Shown: positions 9,804 to 18,536, counted from the stretch's first letter. The stretch is 64,000 nucleotides of DNA from Bacillus sp. UNC41MFS5 (GCF_000686805.1 NZ_KK366021.1:37356-101355); one strand, 5' to 3'. Notes: a model not told the origin generated them from the letters alone. Numbers and translations are program-made.

Positions 9804-10630
9804 TGGGAATCAGGTATACAGTAAAGACATTTATGGTTGAAATTCTTGCCATCGTGCTCGGTCTCGCCTTTTTAGTTCCCTTTTATTATGTGATTTCAAA
9901 CTCCTTGAAACCGTTCGCTGATATATTATCCAACACATCGGCCTTGCCGAAGGTTCTGGAGTTTCAAAACTATGTTAGCGCATTTGAAAAGTTGAACTAT
10001 TTAAAGGTATTTACAAACTCTCTAATCGTGACAATAGCAAGTAATGTTGTTCTAGTTATCTTTTGTTCCATGGCTGCCTACATGCTGGTTAGAACAAAAA
10101 AGAAGATCAGCAATGTCATTTTCATGACCTTCGTAGCAGCAATGATTATTCCGTTTCAATCAATTATGATTCCGCTCATCAAAACAGCTGGAACCTTTGG
10201 TCTTTTAAACAGCGTATGGGGTCTAGTCATCATGTACTTAGGTTTTGGATCTGGAATGACAATTTTCTTATATCACGGTTTTATCAAAGGTATTCCTGTC
10301 GAGCTTGAAGAGGCAGCAATCATCGACGGCTGTACAAGGTTTGGCGTATTTTGGAGAATTGTTTTTCCACTATTAAAACCGATTACAGTTACCATCGTCA
10401 TTTTAAACAGCTTATGGATTTGGAATGACTTCTTATTACCATCACTCGTACTTCAGGACCCGGAATTAAAAACGATTCCATTAGCAACGTTCTCATTCTT
10501 TGGACAATATACAAAGCAATGGGATTTAGCGCTAGCCGCATTAGTTATGGGCATCATCCCGTTGTTAATCTTCTTCTTTGCGATGCAAAAACACATTATT
10601 AAAGGGATTACCAGCGGTTCTATAAAGTAG
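9803..10630 (+). CDS. carbohydrate ABC transporter permease (MalG/UgpE type)
   Basis: 275 residues, about six membrane segments, EAA loop EEAAIIDGCTRFGVFWRIVFP and the C-terminal KHIIKGITSGSIK typical of this family. The start overlaps the preceding stop (TAATG) with GGAGG upstream. It pairs with the preceding permease as the membrane channel. Confidence 0.95.
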   Translation: MGIRYTVKTFMVEILAIVLGLAFLVPFYYVISNSLKPFADILSNTSALPKVLEFQNYVSAFEKLNYLKVFTNSLIVTIASNVVLVIFCSMAAYMLVRTKKKISNVIFMTFVAAMIIPFQSIMIPLIKTAGTFGLLNSVWGLVIMYLGFGSGMTIFLYHGFIKGIPVELEEAAIIDGCTRFGVFWRIVFPLLKPITVTIVILNSLWIWNDFLLPSLVLQDPELKTIPLATFSFFGQYTKQWDLALAALVMGIIPLLIFFFAMQKHIIKGITSGSIK

Positions 10631-10651
10631 AAAATTTGCCATAGGAACAAC

Positions 10652-10680
10652 CTCTGCTATCTGCATGACAGATAGCAGAG
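10652..10680 (+). other. perfect 12-bp intercistronic hairpin
   Basis: CTCTGCTATCTG and its exact complement CAGATAGCAGAG surround a 5-base loop between the second permease and the receptor gene. No T-run follows, so it is unlikely to terminate. It may protect or process the mRNA so that receptor and channel are made in unequal amounts (inference). Confidence 0.6.
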
Positions 10681-10720
10681 ACAAATATAAAATAGATTTA
10701 TATACCAGGAGGGAAATTTA

Positions 10721-12016
10721 ATGGGGATCAAAAAGTATTCTTTACTTGCAGGTGTGTTATCCGCTTCACTTCTATTAGCAACAGCATGTTCTAGCGACAG
10801 TGCTTCAGGGGATAAAAAAAGTGATAGTAAAGACGGTAAAGTAGTGGTCGATCTTTTTAATGGAAAGGTTGAAATCGCCGATCAATTGAAAGCGTTAACA
10901 GATAAATATACAAAAGAGCATCCAGATGTAACCTTTAATATTGAAACAGTAGGCGGCGGCGCTGACGGTGCTGCTGCACTTAAGGCGAAGTTTGCTTCCA
11001 ACAAAGCACCTGATATCTTTGGGAATGGCGGTTATCAAGAGGCTCAAACTTGGAAGGATAAATTCGAAGATTTATCTGACCAGCCTTGGGTGAAAGATGC
11101 CTATGAAAATGCATTAAAGCCTATGACAATCGATGGAAAAATTTATGGTCAGCCTGTTAATATGGAAGGCTATGGTTTTGCTTACAATAAAGAGCTATTT
11201 GCAAAGGCTGGCATTACAGAACTGCCAAAAACATACTCGGAGTTAGAAGCAGCATCGAAAAAACTTAAAGCCGCCGGCATTACTCCTTTCTCAGTAGGCT
11301 ATGCTGAATGGTGGGTATTAGCAAACCATGGGCTGAACGTTCCGTTCGCGTACCAACAAGCAGATGACGAGAACTATATCCAAGGTTTAAATGAAGGGAC
11401 AGCGAAAATCGAAGGCAACAAATACTTCGATGACTACTTCAAGCTTGTCGACTTAACGATTAAATATGGCAACAAAAATCCTTTAACAACTGACTACAAC
11501 ACCGAAGTTACCCAATTTGCCAACGGCGAAACGGCAATGATCCAGCAAGGTAACTGGATTCAGCCGATGCTTGACAAACTAAATCCAGGCATGGAAGTTG
11601 GTTTCATTCCATTGGCACTTACAGATGATGCAGCACAAGCAGATAAATTAATGGTTGACGTTCCAACGAACTGGGTAGTTCATAACAAAGCTCCTGAAGC
11701 AGATAAAAAAGCGGCAAAAGATTTCTTAAACTGGATGGTTACCTCTGAAGAAGGGAAAACAGCTCTAGTTAAGGAGTTCAAGTACATCCCAGCATTTAAA
11801 ACAATCGAAGCAAAAGCAGAAGATATTGGGCCACTTGGTGCAGAACTTCAAAAGTATTCTCAAGAAGGCAAAACTTACTCTTGGCAGTTCATGAAGTATC
11901 CTGATGGTGCTGGTCAAGAATTTGGTGCTTCTCTTCAAGCATACGTTGGCGGCCAAAAATCGAAAGCAGAAACAGAAAAAGCTTTGGATGCTACTTGGGC
12001 TAAGTTAAAGAAATAG
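10721..12016 (+). CDS. ABC transporter substrate-binding lipoprotein
   Basis: 431 residues with a lipoprotein signal (lipobox LATAC, Cys23) followed by a family 1 sugar-binding fold (DLFNGKVE, KAPDIFGNG, NGETAMIQQGNW, AKDFLNWM). GGAGGG precedes the ATG. Third gene of the importer operon and its extracellular receptor. Substrate not determinable; the neighbouring YesM/YesN systems favour an oligosaccharide. Confidence 0.94.
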   Translation: MGIKKYSLLAGVLSASLLLATACSSDSASGDKKSDSKDGKVVVDLFNGKVEIADQLKALTDKYTKEHPDVTFNIETVGGGADGAAALKAKFASNKAPDIFGNGGYQEAQTWKDKFEDLSDQPWVKDAYENALKPMTIDGKIYGQPVNMEGYGFAYNKELFAKAGITELPKTYSELEAASKKLKAAGITPFSVGYAEWWVLANHGLNVPFAYQQADDENYIQGLNEGTAKIEGNKYFDDYFKLVDLTIKYGNKNPLTTDYNTEVTQFANGETAMIQQGNWIQPMLDKLNPGMEVGFIPLALTDDAAQADKLMVDVPTNWVVHNKAPEADKKAAKDFLNWMVTSEEGKTALVKEFKYIPAFKTIEAKAEDIGPLGAELQKYSQEGKTYSWQFMKYPDGAGQEFGASLQAYVGGQKSKAETEKALDATWAKLKK

Positions 12017-12025
12017 GATTTCATT

Positions 12026-12060
12026 CAAAAGGCTCCTCTCTATCTGAGAAGAGCCTTTTG
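12026..12060. terminator. convergent terminator
   Basis: CAAAAGGCTC (12026-12035) pairs with GAGCCTTTTG (12051-12060) with further CTCT/AGAG pairing inside. It lies between the receptor gene and the oppositely oriented globin gene and could serve both. Confidence 0.7.
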
Positions 12061-12062
12061 AA

Positions 12063-12455
12063 TTATTCACGATCCGGGCTATTGACCATAATTCCAGCCA
12101 CTTGCGTTAACCGGTCATAGAACGCAGGTCCGGCAGGTTGTTGATCAAGTCCTATTTCTTCAAATGCTTCTTTCATGCAGCGAAGCCAGCATGTTGCCCT
12201 TCTAGGCGTTACTTCAAATGGCAGATGCCGATGTCTCATGGCAGGCGGTCCAAATTCCTGACTGTAAAGGGCAGGACCTCCTAAAAACTGCGGCAAAAAC
12301 ATCCGCTGTTTACGCTTTATTTCTTCCATATCCCCTTCAAACAATGGTCTTAGTTCTGGGTCGGCATATACACGCGGATAAAAAGCATTGACCAATTTAT
12401 CTATTGTTTCTTGCCCGCCTATTTCATCATAGATTGATTTAAAATTGTAATCCAC
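12063..12455 (-). CDS. yjbI: truncated hemoglobin, YjbI type
   Basis: 130 residues of the group II truncated globin family: the YDEIGG start of helix A/B, FYPRVYADPELRPLF, the QFLGGP block, and MRHRHLPF, which carries the proximal histidine region. Such proteins bind haem and O2; in Bacillus, YjbI has been tied to thiol and surface-protein oxidation control. Length is normal. In B. subtilis yjbI neighbours yjbH; here it stands alone. Confidence 0.9.
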   Translation of the reverse strand: MDYNFKSIYDEIGGQETIDKLVNAFYPRVYADPELRPLFEGDMEEIKRKQRMFLPQFLGGPALYSQEFGPPAMRHRHLPFEVTPRRATCWLRCMKEAFEEIGLDQQPAGPAFYDRLTQVAGIMVNSPDRE

Positions 12456-12598
12456 TTTTCGTCACCATCCACTTTCAATTTTTCCTCTGTTTTTGATTAT
12501 TATAAGATTAAAAAGGATGGCTTTTTGTGATTTATATCACTTTAATTGAAGAAATACAAAAGTTTCCATATTTCATAAAAAGAGTCAGGTCCCTGATA

Positions 12599-12985
12599 CT
12601 AGAACGGAGCTACTAATTCGACTTTAATACGATCTGGATCTTCGAAAAAAACAGCGTAATGGGAATCCCCACCGGCAAATGGATGTTTATCCTGATAAAG
12701 AATGTGGACCCCTTTTTCCTTTAATTTTGCAGTTATTTCATCGACCTGTTCTCTGGATTTGGCATTAAAAGCTAAATGATTAAGACCAACTCGTGAACGA
12801 TGGTACGGGACATCCAAAAATCGTTCTTCAGCTTGTACAAAAACAAGATAGGTTTCTCCATGTTTCCAGCTGATACCCGACTCCCATTTTTGATATGGTT
12901 GATATCCTAACTCCGTTAAAAACCACTGCCAAAATTCGATCGTTTTGCTTAGATTGGAAACATTGATTTCTACATGGTGCAACAT
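12599..12985 (-). CDS. VOC (glyoxalase/bleomycin resistance) family protein
   Basis: 128 residues with two beta-alpha-beta-beta-beta modules. Candidate metal ligands are in MLHHVEINVS and GLNHLAFNA, with a C-terminal EDPDRIKVELV strand. VOC proteins may be dioxygenases, lyases or drug-binding proteins; substrate unknown. A weak inverted repeat plus T-run directly after the stop (about 12578-12600) may be its terminator. Confidence 0.88.
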   Translation of the reverse strand: MLHHVEINVSNLSKTIEFWQWFLTELGYQPYQKWESGISWKHGETYLVFVQAEERFLDVPYHRSRVGLNHLAFNAKSREQVDEITAKLKEKGVHILYQDKHPFAGGDSHYAVFFEDPDRIKVELVAPF

Positions 12986-13066
12986 TTTCTTCTATCTCCT
13001 TTTATAAACCTATTAGTCATCAATTCACCAATTGTATCATGTTAACAATAGATGCGGCCCAGCTAG

Positions 13067-13129
13067 ATTCGCTCATTGAAACTAAAGATTCGCATATTGA
13101 ATTAAATAATTCGCCCATTGATGGAACAT
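13067..13129. repeat. three 21-bp ATTCGC repeats
   Basis: Units beginning ATTCGCTCATTG, ATTCGCATATTG and ATTCGCCCATTG start at 13067, 13088 and 13109, exactly 21 bp apart. Same length and same ATTCGC start as the seven-unit array at 46839-46979. The rest of 12986-13250 shows no gene. Confidence 0.75.
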
Positions 13130-13251
13130 GAAGTTAAATAAATCATAATTTTTAATTATTAAAGTATAACTTTTTAGCAAAATAAGAGTATTAACGCTCT
13201 TAACAGTTCGGATATTACTGGAAACAACAATTTATTAGAAGGAATCATACA

Positions 13252-13288
13252 AAAAACACCGATAACCAAAATGGTTATCGATGTTTTT
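13252..13288 (-). terminator. terminator downstream of antiterminator gene
   Basis: AAAAACACCGATAACC and GGTTATCGATGTTTTT form a 16-bp stem with one mismatch; the minus-strand side is followed by TTTTTTG. It follows the possible gene remnant at 13275-13436. Confidence 0.8.
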
Positions 13289-13436
13289 CTACTTTATAGT
13301 TGTCCTCATTGGTTACAATCACATCTTTATCCTGAGCAGCAGGAGTACGCAAAATATCCGAACTCGAGCTACTCAGGTTTTGCCTGCTTTTCCGCTTCCA
13401 ATTCATGGCAACGCTTTCTATAAAGGAAATCTCTGG
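13275..13436 (-). pseudogene. possible remnant of a PTS enzyme II 3' end
   Basis: Directly after the antiterminator stop codon, the same frame stays open for 53 codons without a start of its own and ends VIVTNEDNYKVEK. This resembles the end of PTS EIIA(Glc) domains (pattern VIVTNxDxYK). A second frame begins DFLYRKRCHELEAEKQAKPE then stops. Such antiterminators normally precede a PTS gene, and a deletion leaving only the tail and terminator would explain the layout. Similarity is judged by eye and is weak. Confidence 0.35.
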
Positions 13437-14270
13437 CTAGTTCCGATTAACAACTCGTTCAATATGAATAGTAAGATAGGACATTTCTTCCTTTGTTATT
13501 TTATAATTATGGGTCTTCTCAATAAATTCCGCTATTTTTTCGGTACATATAAAGGCATCTGGATACTTTATTTTCACCATATCATAAAGATAATCGTCAG
13601 GACTTTCCAAGTTTTTTTCACTAAAAAGGCGTTGCGCAAAAAACTTTAGATGGGTAAGGAATCGGAAATAATTCAACGATTCTTCATCAATTTCGATTTT
13701 GAAATGGTATTTCACAATGTTTAAGATATCTTGAATTAATTTTGTCATATTGACGACATTGGGCATTTCTTCGTTAAGCTCCGCATTGACAATATGCATG
13801 GCGATAAAACCAGCTTCATCTTCAGGAAGAGTAATCCCAAGCATCTCTTCGATCTTTTTAATCGCTTTCAAACCAATCGCAAATTCGTCACTATAAATTC
13901 TTTTGATCTCCCATAATAAAGCATTAGAGATAAGTAAACCCTTTTTATTTCTCTCAATGGCAAAAGTAATATGATCGGTCAATGATACATAGATACTGTC
14001 ATTTAGATTCTTCCCTAGTTTCTCCTTAGCATAGGAAATAATTCTTTCTGAAACATCCATGTATTCTAAAGGAACATCGTATAACAACGTTTTAAACTTT
14101 TCTGAAACATCTTTATTGTCCAATTTGAAGGTCTTCTCGATCTTACTTTCATCCACAACATCGCCGGGCCTCATTTGAAACGCAATTCCCCGGCCCATTA
14201 CCACTAATTCTTTATTCTGCGCATCCAAAACACTGATAACATTATTATTAATCACCTTCGCGATTTTCAT
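13437..14270 (-). CDS. BglG/LicT family transcription antiterminator
   Basis: 277 residues: N-terminal RNA-binding CAT domain (MKIAKVINNNVISVLD, RGIAFQM) and two PRD domains with the phosphorylatable histidines expected near LTDHITFAI, AMHIVNAE, LTHLKFF and LTIHIERV. In this family PTS phosphorylation of the PRDs controls dimerisation and binding to a RAT element, which blocks a terminator. The start at 14270 is chosen because AAGGTGAT lies 5 bases upstream; the earlier in-frame GTG overlaps that site. A RAT and terminator lie in its own leader, so it should be autoregulated. No PTS transporter is nearby. Confidence 0.92.
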   Translation of the reverse strand: MKIAKVINNNVISVLDAQNKELVVMGRGIAFQMRPGDVVDESKIEKTFKLDNKDVSEKFKTLLYDVPLEYMDVSERIISYAKEKLGKNLNDSIYVSLTDHITFAIERNKKGLLISNALLWEIKRIYSDEFAIGLKAIKKIEEMLGITLPEDEAGFIAMHIVNAELNEEMPNVVNMTKLIQDILNIVKYHFKIEIDEESLNYFRFLTHLKFFAQRLFSEKNLESPDDYLYDMVKIKYPDAFICTEKIAEFIEKTHNYKITKEEMSYLTIHIERVVNRN

Positions 14271-14299
14271 ATAAATCACCTTTTGTGGAAGTTTTTATA

Positions 14300-14347
14300 A
14301 AAAAAAAAACCTAAAACTAATAAAGTGTATTATTAGTTTTAGGTTTT
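14300..14347 (-). terminator. leader terminator controlled by the RAT
   Basis: Arms at 14306-14322 and 14331-14347 are perfectly complementary over 17 bp and are followed on the minus strand by a run of about ten T. The 5' arm shares bases 14338-14347 with the RAT, so RAT folding and terminator folding exclude each other, as in the bgl/lic/sac leaders. Confidence 0.88.
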
Positions 14348-14370
14348 GCCTGATTTAACAGTAACAATCC
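14338..14370 (-). promoter_or_regulatory. ribonucleic antiterminator (RAT) element
   Basis: On the minus strand the 33 bases begin GGATTGTTACTG and end AGGCAAAACCTAAA, which matches LicT-class RAT elements as I recall them almost exactly. It overlaps the terminator and lies about 70 bases upstream of the antiterminator gene. Confidence 0.88.
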
Positions 14371-14435
14371 TATTAATTAAATGTTACTTCAAATATTATC
14401 ATTTTTTGAAAGGGCATGCAATATTTTTCGGTTCC

Positions 14436-15620
14436 TTAAGATTTATCTTCCGCTTTGATTTGATTCATCAGTAACATCGCTTCTACTGAGGTCCACTCTT
14501 GTCTATAATCGGTCAAAATTTTTTCCAACAACGGCAAAGCATCTTTGGTATTTCCATCCTCAATCAATATTTTTGCTTTACCAAGCAGCAGCTCATCAAA
14601 ATATGGTGAATAAACATAGTGATGGCTGGTTTGAGAAAAAAAGTGATCGTATAGGAAGTGAATGTTCTCCTTTTCATTCAATCTTTGCTTTGATTCTATT
14701 AGAAAGAACATGGCATCATCTGAAAAATATTCTTTTGGCTCTAGTGATAGACTCTTTTCCATTTGTGCCGCTGCCGCCCTGTAATCCTTTTTTCTAAATG
14801 CTGTTAAGCCTTCTCTATAAGTGCTAAAACCGGCTTTCGTAGAAGATTCTAGCCTGCTATTGGTGTCGATAGTATCTGGTTGTTTAACCTGGCCTTCGCT
14901 CTGTCCCTTTGAACGAACTGTCTCCTTCTTAAAAATCTCTGTTTTTGGTGTACTTCCTTGTTGCTGAATCACAGGCTTCGCTTCATTTTGTTGACTGAAA
15001 ACCCGGAAACCTACCCCTCCCATCAATAAAGAAGCAACCAAACCTGAACCTATGATAATACGCTTGGACCAGTTATTTTTGAACGATATTTCCTCCACAC
15101 CATTAGGTTCTTGTGGCTGATGATTTTCTAACAATAGTTTCAATTCGCGAATAACGGAACTGTTTTTCACATAAAGCGGCAAATAATTTATTTCTTGAGG
15201 CACACTTTTATCTTCTCCAGTAACAATCAGGGTCAATAAATAGCCATGGTAAAAGTCCACCGGTAAAGGAAGTTCCGCTTGAAAAGTTAGCAAATTATGA
15301 AAAATATTTTTCGCCAGGTGGTACTCTGCAGCCTCAATCATATGCAAGGCCTGATTGTAGTTGGAATATAGCTCATCATAAAGAGGAATTTTTTCCTCTA
15401 TCATTTGCTTACTGCTTAAGTGCTTGGCAGTTTGTACGTTTTTCCATTGTGTCAGGGCAAGATAAGGAAACCCAGAAAGAACATGAAGTAACCCAAGTGC
15501 CCAGTTAACTTCGGGACATAAAGGATAGTCCTTTATCATCTTTTCAAGAATAAGAGCAGCCTCTTCATATCGCTCCGCTTGTAAGTATTGAATAGCTAGG
15601 TTATATGATTGTATCTCCAT
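14436..15620 (-). CDS. TPR protein with central membrane segment
   Basis: 394 residues. TPR-like helices occur at about 5-160 (YNLAIQYLQAERYEEAALILEKM) and again at about 265-390 (YREGLTAFRKKDYRAAAAQMEKSL), separated by one membrane segment (IIIGSGLVASLLMGGVGF, about 187-204) and a charged linker. One TPR block is probably cytoplasmic and the other outside. It follows a GrpE-like gene in the same direction at about 95 bases. Function unknown; a scaffold or chaperone-partner role is a guess. Confidence 0.75.
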   Translation of the reverse strand: MEIQSYNLAIQYLQAERYEEAALILEKMIKDYPLCPEVNWALGLLHVLSGFPYLALTQWKNVQTAKHLSSKQMIEEKIPLYDELYSNYNQALHMIEAAEYHLAKNIFHNLLTFQAELPLPVDFYHGYLLTLIVTGEDKSVPQEINYLPLYVKNSSVIRELKLLLENHQPQEPNGVEEISFKNNWSKRIIIGSGLVASLLMGGVGFRVFSQQNEAKPVIQQQGSTPKTEIFKKETVRSKGQSEGQVKQPDTIDTNSRLESSTKAGFSTYREGLTAFRKKDYRAAAAQMEKSLSLEPKEYFSDDAMFFLIESKQRLNEKENIHFLYDHFFSQTSHHYVYSPYFDELLLGKAKILIEDGNTKDALPLLEKILTDYRQEWTSVEAMLLMNQIKAEDKS

Positions 15621-15715
15621 TTAATCGCCTCTACACCAAATAAATAAACTTGTCTTTTTTGACCATTCTAGAAATGAACACAATTGAAGTCATTTTAACG
15701 CTCCCCTTTAAATTA

Positions 15716-16162
15716 TTAATAAATGGTAATGACTTTTGCATCACGGATTAATTTCCCTGTGTCTTTATGACGGAAACCGCGTTCGTGAACCCCAAATACT
15801 TGAAACTTTTGGAATTCAGCCTGAAAACTTTCCGGAATCGTGCCAATACTAGTCATGGTGCCGCTATTCATAAATTCACCTAATGACTTAATTTCCTCAA
15901 TTCCATTGGAATCTAGGATTTTGAGGTAGTCATTAATGATTACTTCCATTTGCTCCCCCCATTCTTTAAGGTTCATTTTTAGAGCTGATTGATAGATTAA
16001 ATCCATAGCATCAACGGCTTGAATGGTCAAATGGATTAATTTATTCACTTCCTGTTGATGGTCTATATTGTTCTTTTCCGACTCAAAATCCAATTTCGTG
16101 ATAGGCTTTAATTCTTGAAGCTTTTTTCTAATCGCTTGAATGTAGGTACTCTCATTGGTCAC
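15716..16162 (-). CDS. GrpE-like protein (putative nucleotide exchange factor)
   Basis: About 148 residues: long helices in the first 90 residues, then a small beta domain (FQVFGVHERGFRHKDTGKLI, RDAKVITIY) that resembles the GrpE head with its RPA-V-type final strand. The predicted GTG at 16162 is well spaced from GGAGGG; an ATG at 16171 lies too close to it. Canonical GrpE is longer and sits with dnaK; no Hsp70 gene is in this window. It precedes the TPR membrane protein, so the two may work together. Family assignment by eye. Confidence 0.5.
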   Translation of the reverse strand: MTNESTYIQAIRKKLQELKPITKLDFESEKNNIDHQQEVNKLIHLTIQAVDAMDLIYQSALKMNLKEWGEQMEVIINDYLKILDSNGIEEIKSLGEFMNSGTMTSIGTIPESFQAEFQKFQVFGVHERGFRHKDTGKLIRDAKVITIY

Positions 16163-16332
16163 CGTTCGCATCCCTCCGAGTTAATGGTCATGTTCAATGG
16201 CCGCTTTATTTTTTAGTGGTCTTTTGTGATATATATGATGGACATCCACTAACTTTTCTCGAAAATTAACGAAAAAAAGAAACACCACATGAAAACAGCA
16301 TTTTACGGACTGTTTTACACATATGGTATTTC

Positions 16333-16821
16333 CTATGAAAATAATTTTTGAAATAGTGATTTAGGTTTTTTACGCAATTTATCCGCAGAGCTCTGAAGCG
16401 CGTACATAATCACTGATTTACTCATAAATAAAAGAACCATTTGGTAAGGTCTTAGTCTAACAAGCGAGGCAATTCCTAGCCTTTTTAAAATAAACATCCC
16501 TGGATAAGCAAAAAGAGTATCAAAAATTAAATTTAAAAAAAGGTATCGAGTAAAATTACCAAAAGTCCATTTTAAAATCCATAAAGAACCGACAAAAAAT
16601 GGACCCAGCATGAATGGCAATTCGCCTATTACTTTAGTATTAATCCTTTCATAAATCCGCCACCACACTCTTTTTTTGGCGAGAATACTTTCAACAGCTA
16701 CCCAGATGAGCATAAATATAGCCCCTGGAAATAAACGCTTGATTGTTCGTTTCCCCATGAACGGCATCGACAACCAAGGCAGGATCATGATCACGAGTAA
16801 AATCATTTTATTTTTTCTCAT
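16333..16821 (-). CDS. uncharacterised membrane protein
   Basis: 162 residues, basic, with three or four hydrophobic segments (about 7-22, 30-47, 70-90, 95-115) and a basic C terminus. No family recognised. Downstream bases 16172-16332 show no gene. Confidence 0.7.
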   Translation of the reverse strand: MRKNKMILLVIMILPWLSMPFMGKRTIKRLFPGAIFMLIWVAVESILAKKRVWWRIYERINTKVIGELPFMLGPFFVGSLWILKWTFGNFTRYLFLNLIFDTLFAYPGMFILKRLGIASLVRLRPYQMVLLFMSKSVIMYALQSSADKLRKKPKSLFQKLFS

Positions 16822-16925
16822 CTATGTGCCATTCCTTTTTCTTTTTAGAATGCACAAAATTGGAAAAAACTATTTATGATTTTATAAAAATATTTTTTTC
16901 TTTAAATTGGAATTTCATATAAATG

Positions 16926-17156
16926 CTATTTTTTTGTATAAAAAGCAAGTACGAACAAAAGAAGCGGCAGCAGTCCAGCTAGTCTAAACCACCCCTCCGC
17001 ACCGCCAACATATAGAGAAATCGTTGGTAATGCAAGGGCAATTCCACTCCATAAAAACCCTTTCCAAGATTTCTTCCAAAGCCCCCAAACAAAAAGCAGC
17101 ACGGATGCTCCAATTAATAGCCAATAGATGATTCCTACCAAGAAAAGATTCATCAT
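16926..17156 (-). CDS. small membrane protein
   Basis: 76 residues with three hydrophobic helices (about 4-24, 31-49, 55-72) and a lysine-rich tail. It starts with tandem ATGs behind GGGGGAG-like bases. Family and function not recognised. Confidence 0.65.
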   Translation of the reverse strand: MMNLFLVGIIYWLLIGASVLLFVWGLWKKSWKGFLWSGIALALPTISLYVGGAEGWFRLAGLLPLLLFVLAFYTKK

Positions 17157-17325
17157 TTCTCCCCCTTATTACGATATTTCTTATCTATTTATCATATGAA
17201 TCTACTAACGAACTGTCCGTACACATATTTAGATTTAACTCACTATTTACGATTTATGGTAAAATTAATAATGATAATTTCCGAAAATTCAATTTCGTTA
17301 TAAGAATTAGGAGGGAGAAATTGAA

Positions 17326-17850
17326 ATGTTACAACGCCCACTAGTAAGTGAGTACCCAGAATATTATGAACCGTATGTAAATCTAGTTCCTGATGGCGAT
17401 CTATTATTATTTTTGAAAGAGCATTTGGTAAAAACAATCGAGCTTTTTGAGTCACTATCGGAGGAGGCTGGCCACTTTCGTTATGCTGAAAATAAATGGA
17501 GCATCAAAGAAGTACTTTGCCACATGGCAGATACGGAAAGAATAATGAGTTATCGGCTTCTTCGCGTTGGACGTGGAGACCAGACTGCATTAGCTGGTTT
17601 TAATGAGAATGATTATGTTCAGGGCTCGCAAATTCATAAATTACCCATAAAAAATATTCTCGAAGACTTTATTGCCACTAGAAAAGCTACCCTAACTTTG
17701 ATACAAAATATGCCGGAAGAGGCCTGGGCAAACATTGGCTTTGCCAATAACACAGAAGTTACTGCCCGTGCCATCGCCTACATTATCGCAGGCCATGCCC
17801 TCCATCATTTTAATATTATAAGTGATAGGTACCTGCCATTATTGAAATAA
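17326..17850 (+). CDS. DinB superfamily protein
   Basis: 174 residues, a four-helix DinB/YfiT-like metal-binding protein. Likely metal ligands are H in EVLCHMADTE and the paired histidines in GHALHHFNII. AGGAGGG precedes the ATG. Such proteins include mycothiol- and bacillithiol-dependent transferases; substrate unknown. Confidence 0.9.
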   Translation: MLQRPLVSEYPEYYEPYVNLVPDGDLLLFLKEHLVKTIELFESLSEEAGHFRYAENKWSIKEVLCHMADTERIMSYRLLRVGRGDQTALAGFNENDYVQGSQIHKLPIKNILEDFIATRKATLTLIQNMPEEAWANIGFANNTEVTARAIAYIIAGHALHHFNIISDRYLPLLK

Positions 17851-17862
17851 ACTAATATCGAT

Positions 17863-17896
17863 CCCGTGGGAAAATTTATCCTACGGGTTAACTTTT
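17863..17896 (+). terminator. terminator of DinB gene
   Basis: CCCGTGGG pairs with CCTACGGG (one wobble) around AAAATTTAT, followed by TTAACTTTTG. Weak T-run. Confidence 0.55.
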
Positions 17897-18051
17897 GCTC
17901 AAATAACAGTTGCGAACATTCGTTCCTAGTTTTATAATAGAAATATCGGTAATAATAAGAAGTGGGACGCTTAAATCAAAATGTCCACAACGGCTTATAT
18001 CCGATCAAGAATCTCGAAAAAATACTTTATTTAACTGAGGAGAGGTTAATT

Positions 18052-18477
18052 ATGACATTACGTTTGATTCCCTATTTTGTGATGGATGGAAATGCGAAGG
18101 AAGCCATTCAATTTTATGAAAACGCTTTAGATGCACAAGTTCTCTTTACACAATCTTTCGGAGAAATGCCAGAGAATCCTGATTTTCCACTACCGGCTGA
18201 AGCAAAAGATCGAGTAAGTCATGCGACGATTAAAGTGGGCGAAACAGAACTAATGTTTTCCGATACTTTCCCTGGCCAACCACATCAAAGCGGAAATCAA
18301 GTGACCATCTGTATTTCAACAAACGACGCAGACCAAGCCCATAAATTCTTTGAAGCCCTGCAACAAGGCGGTCAAGTAACCATGCCACTTCAAGAAACAT
18401 TTTTCAGCCCAGCATACGGCAGTGTAATTGATAAATTCGGTATAACCTTCCAGATTTTTACTGAGGGCAGAAAATAA
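18052..18477 (+). CDS. PhnB-like VOC family protein
   Basis: 141 residues beginning LRLIPYFVMDGNAKEAIQFY, the PhnB/3-demethylubiquinone-type VOC signature, with FGEMPE and SDTFPG blocks. The start at 18052 follows GAGGAGAGG; a longer in-frame extension upstream lacks a binding site. Catalytic role unknown. Confidence 0.9.
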   Translation: MTLRLIPYFVMDGNAKEAIQFYENALDAQVLFTQSFGEMPENPDFPLPAEAKDRVSHATIKVGETELMFSDTFPGQPHQSGNQVTICISTNDADQAHKFFEALQQGGQVTMPLQETFFSPAYGSVIDKFGITFQIFTEGRK

Positions 18478-18508
18478 ATTATTTACATATATGATGCATG
18501 CACAAAAT

Positions 18509-18536
18509 CCCGGTCCATCTGCGACCGGGCTTTTGT
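18509..18536 (+). terminator. terminator of PhnB-like gene
   Basis: CCCGGTC pairs with GACCGGG around CATCTGC, followed by CTTTTGTTATTT. Confidence 0.8.

Noticed and set aside
12578..12600. Member of the 13-mer repeat family (AGTCAGG..CCTGA)
   Set aside because: Only partly similar; it differs at several positions and may be just a weak terminator.
13281..13649. 122-residue plus-strand frame
   Set aside because: Antisense to the antiterminator gene and the remnant; no binding site and poor composition.
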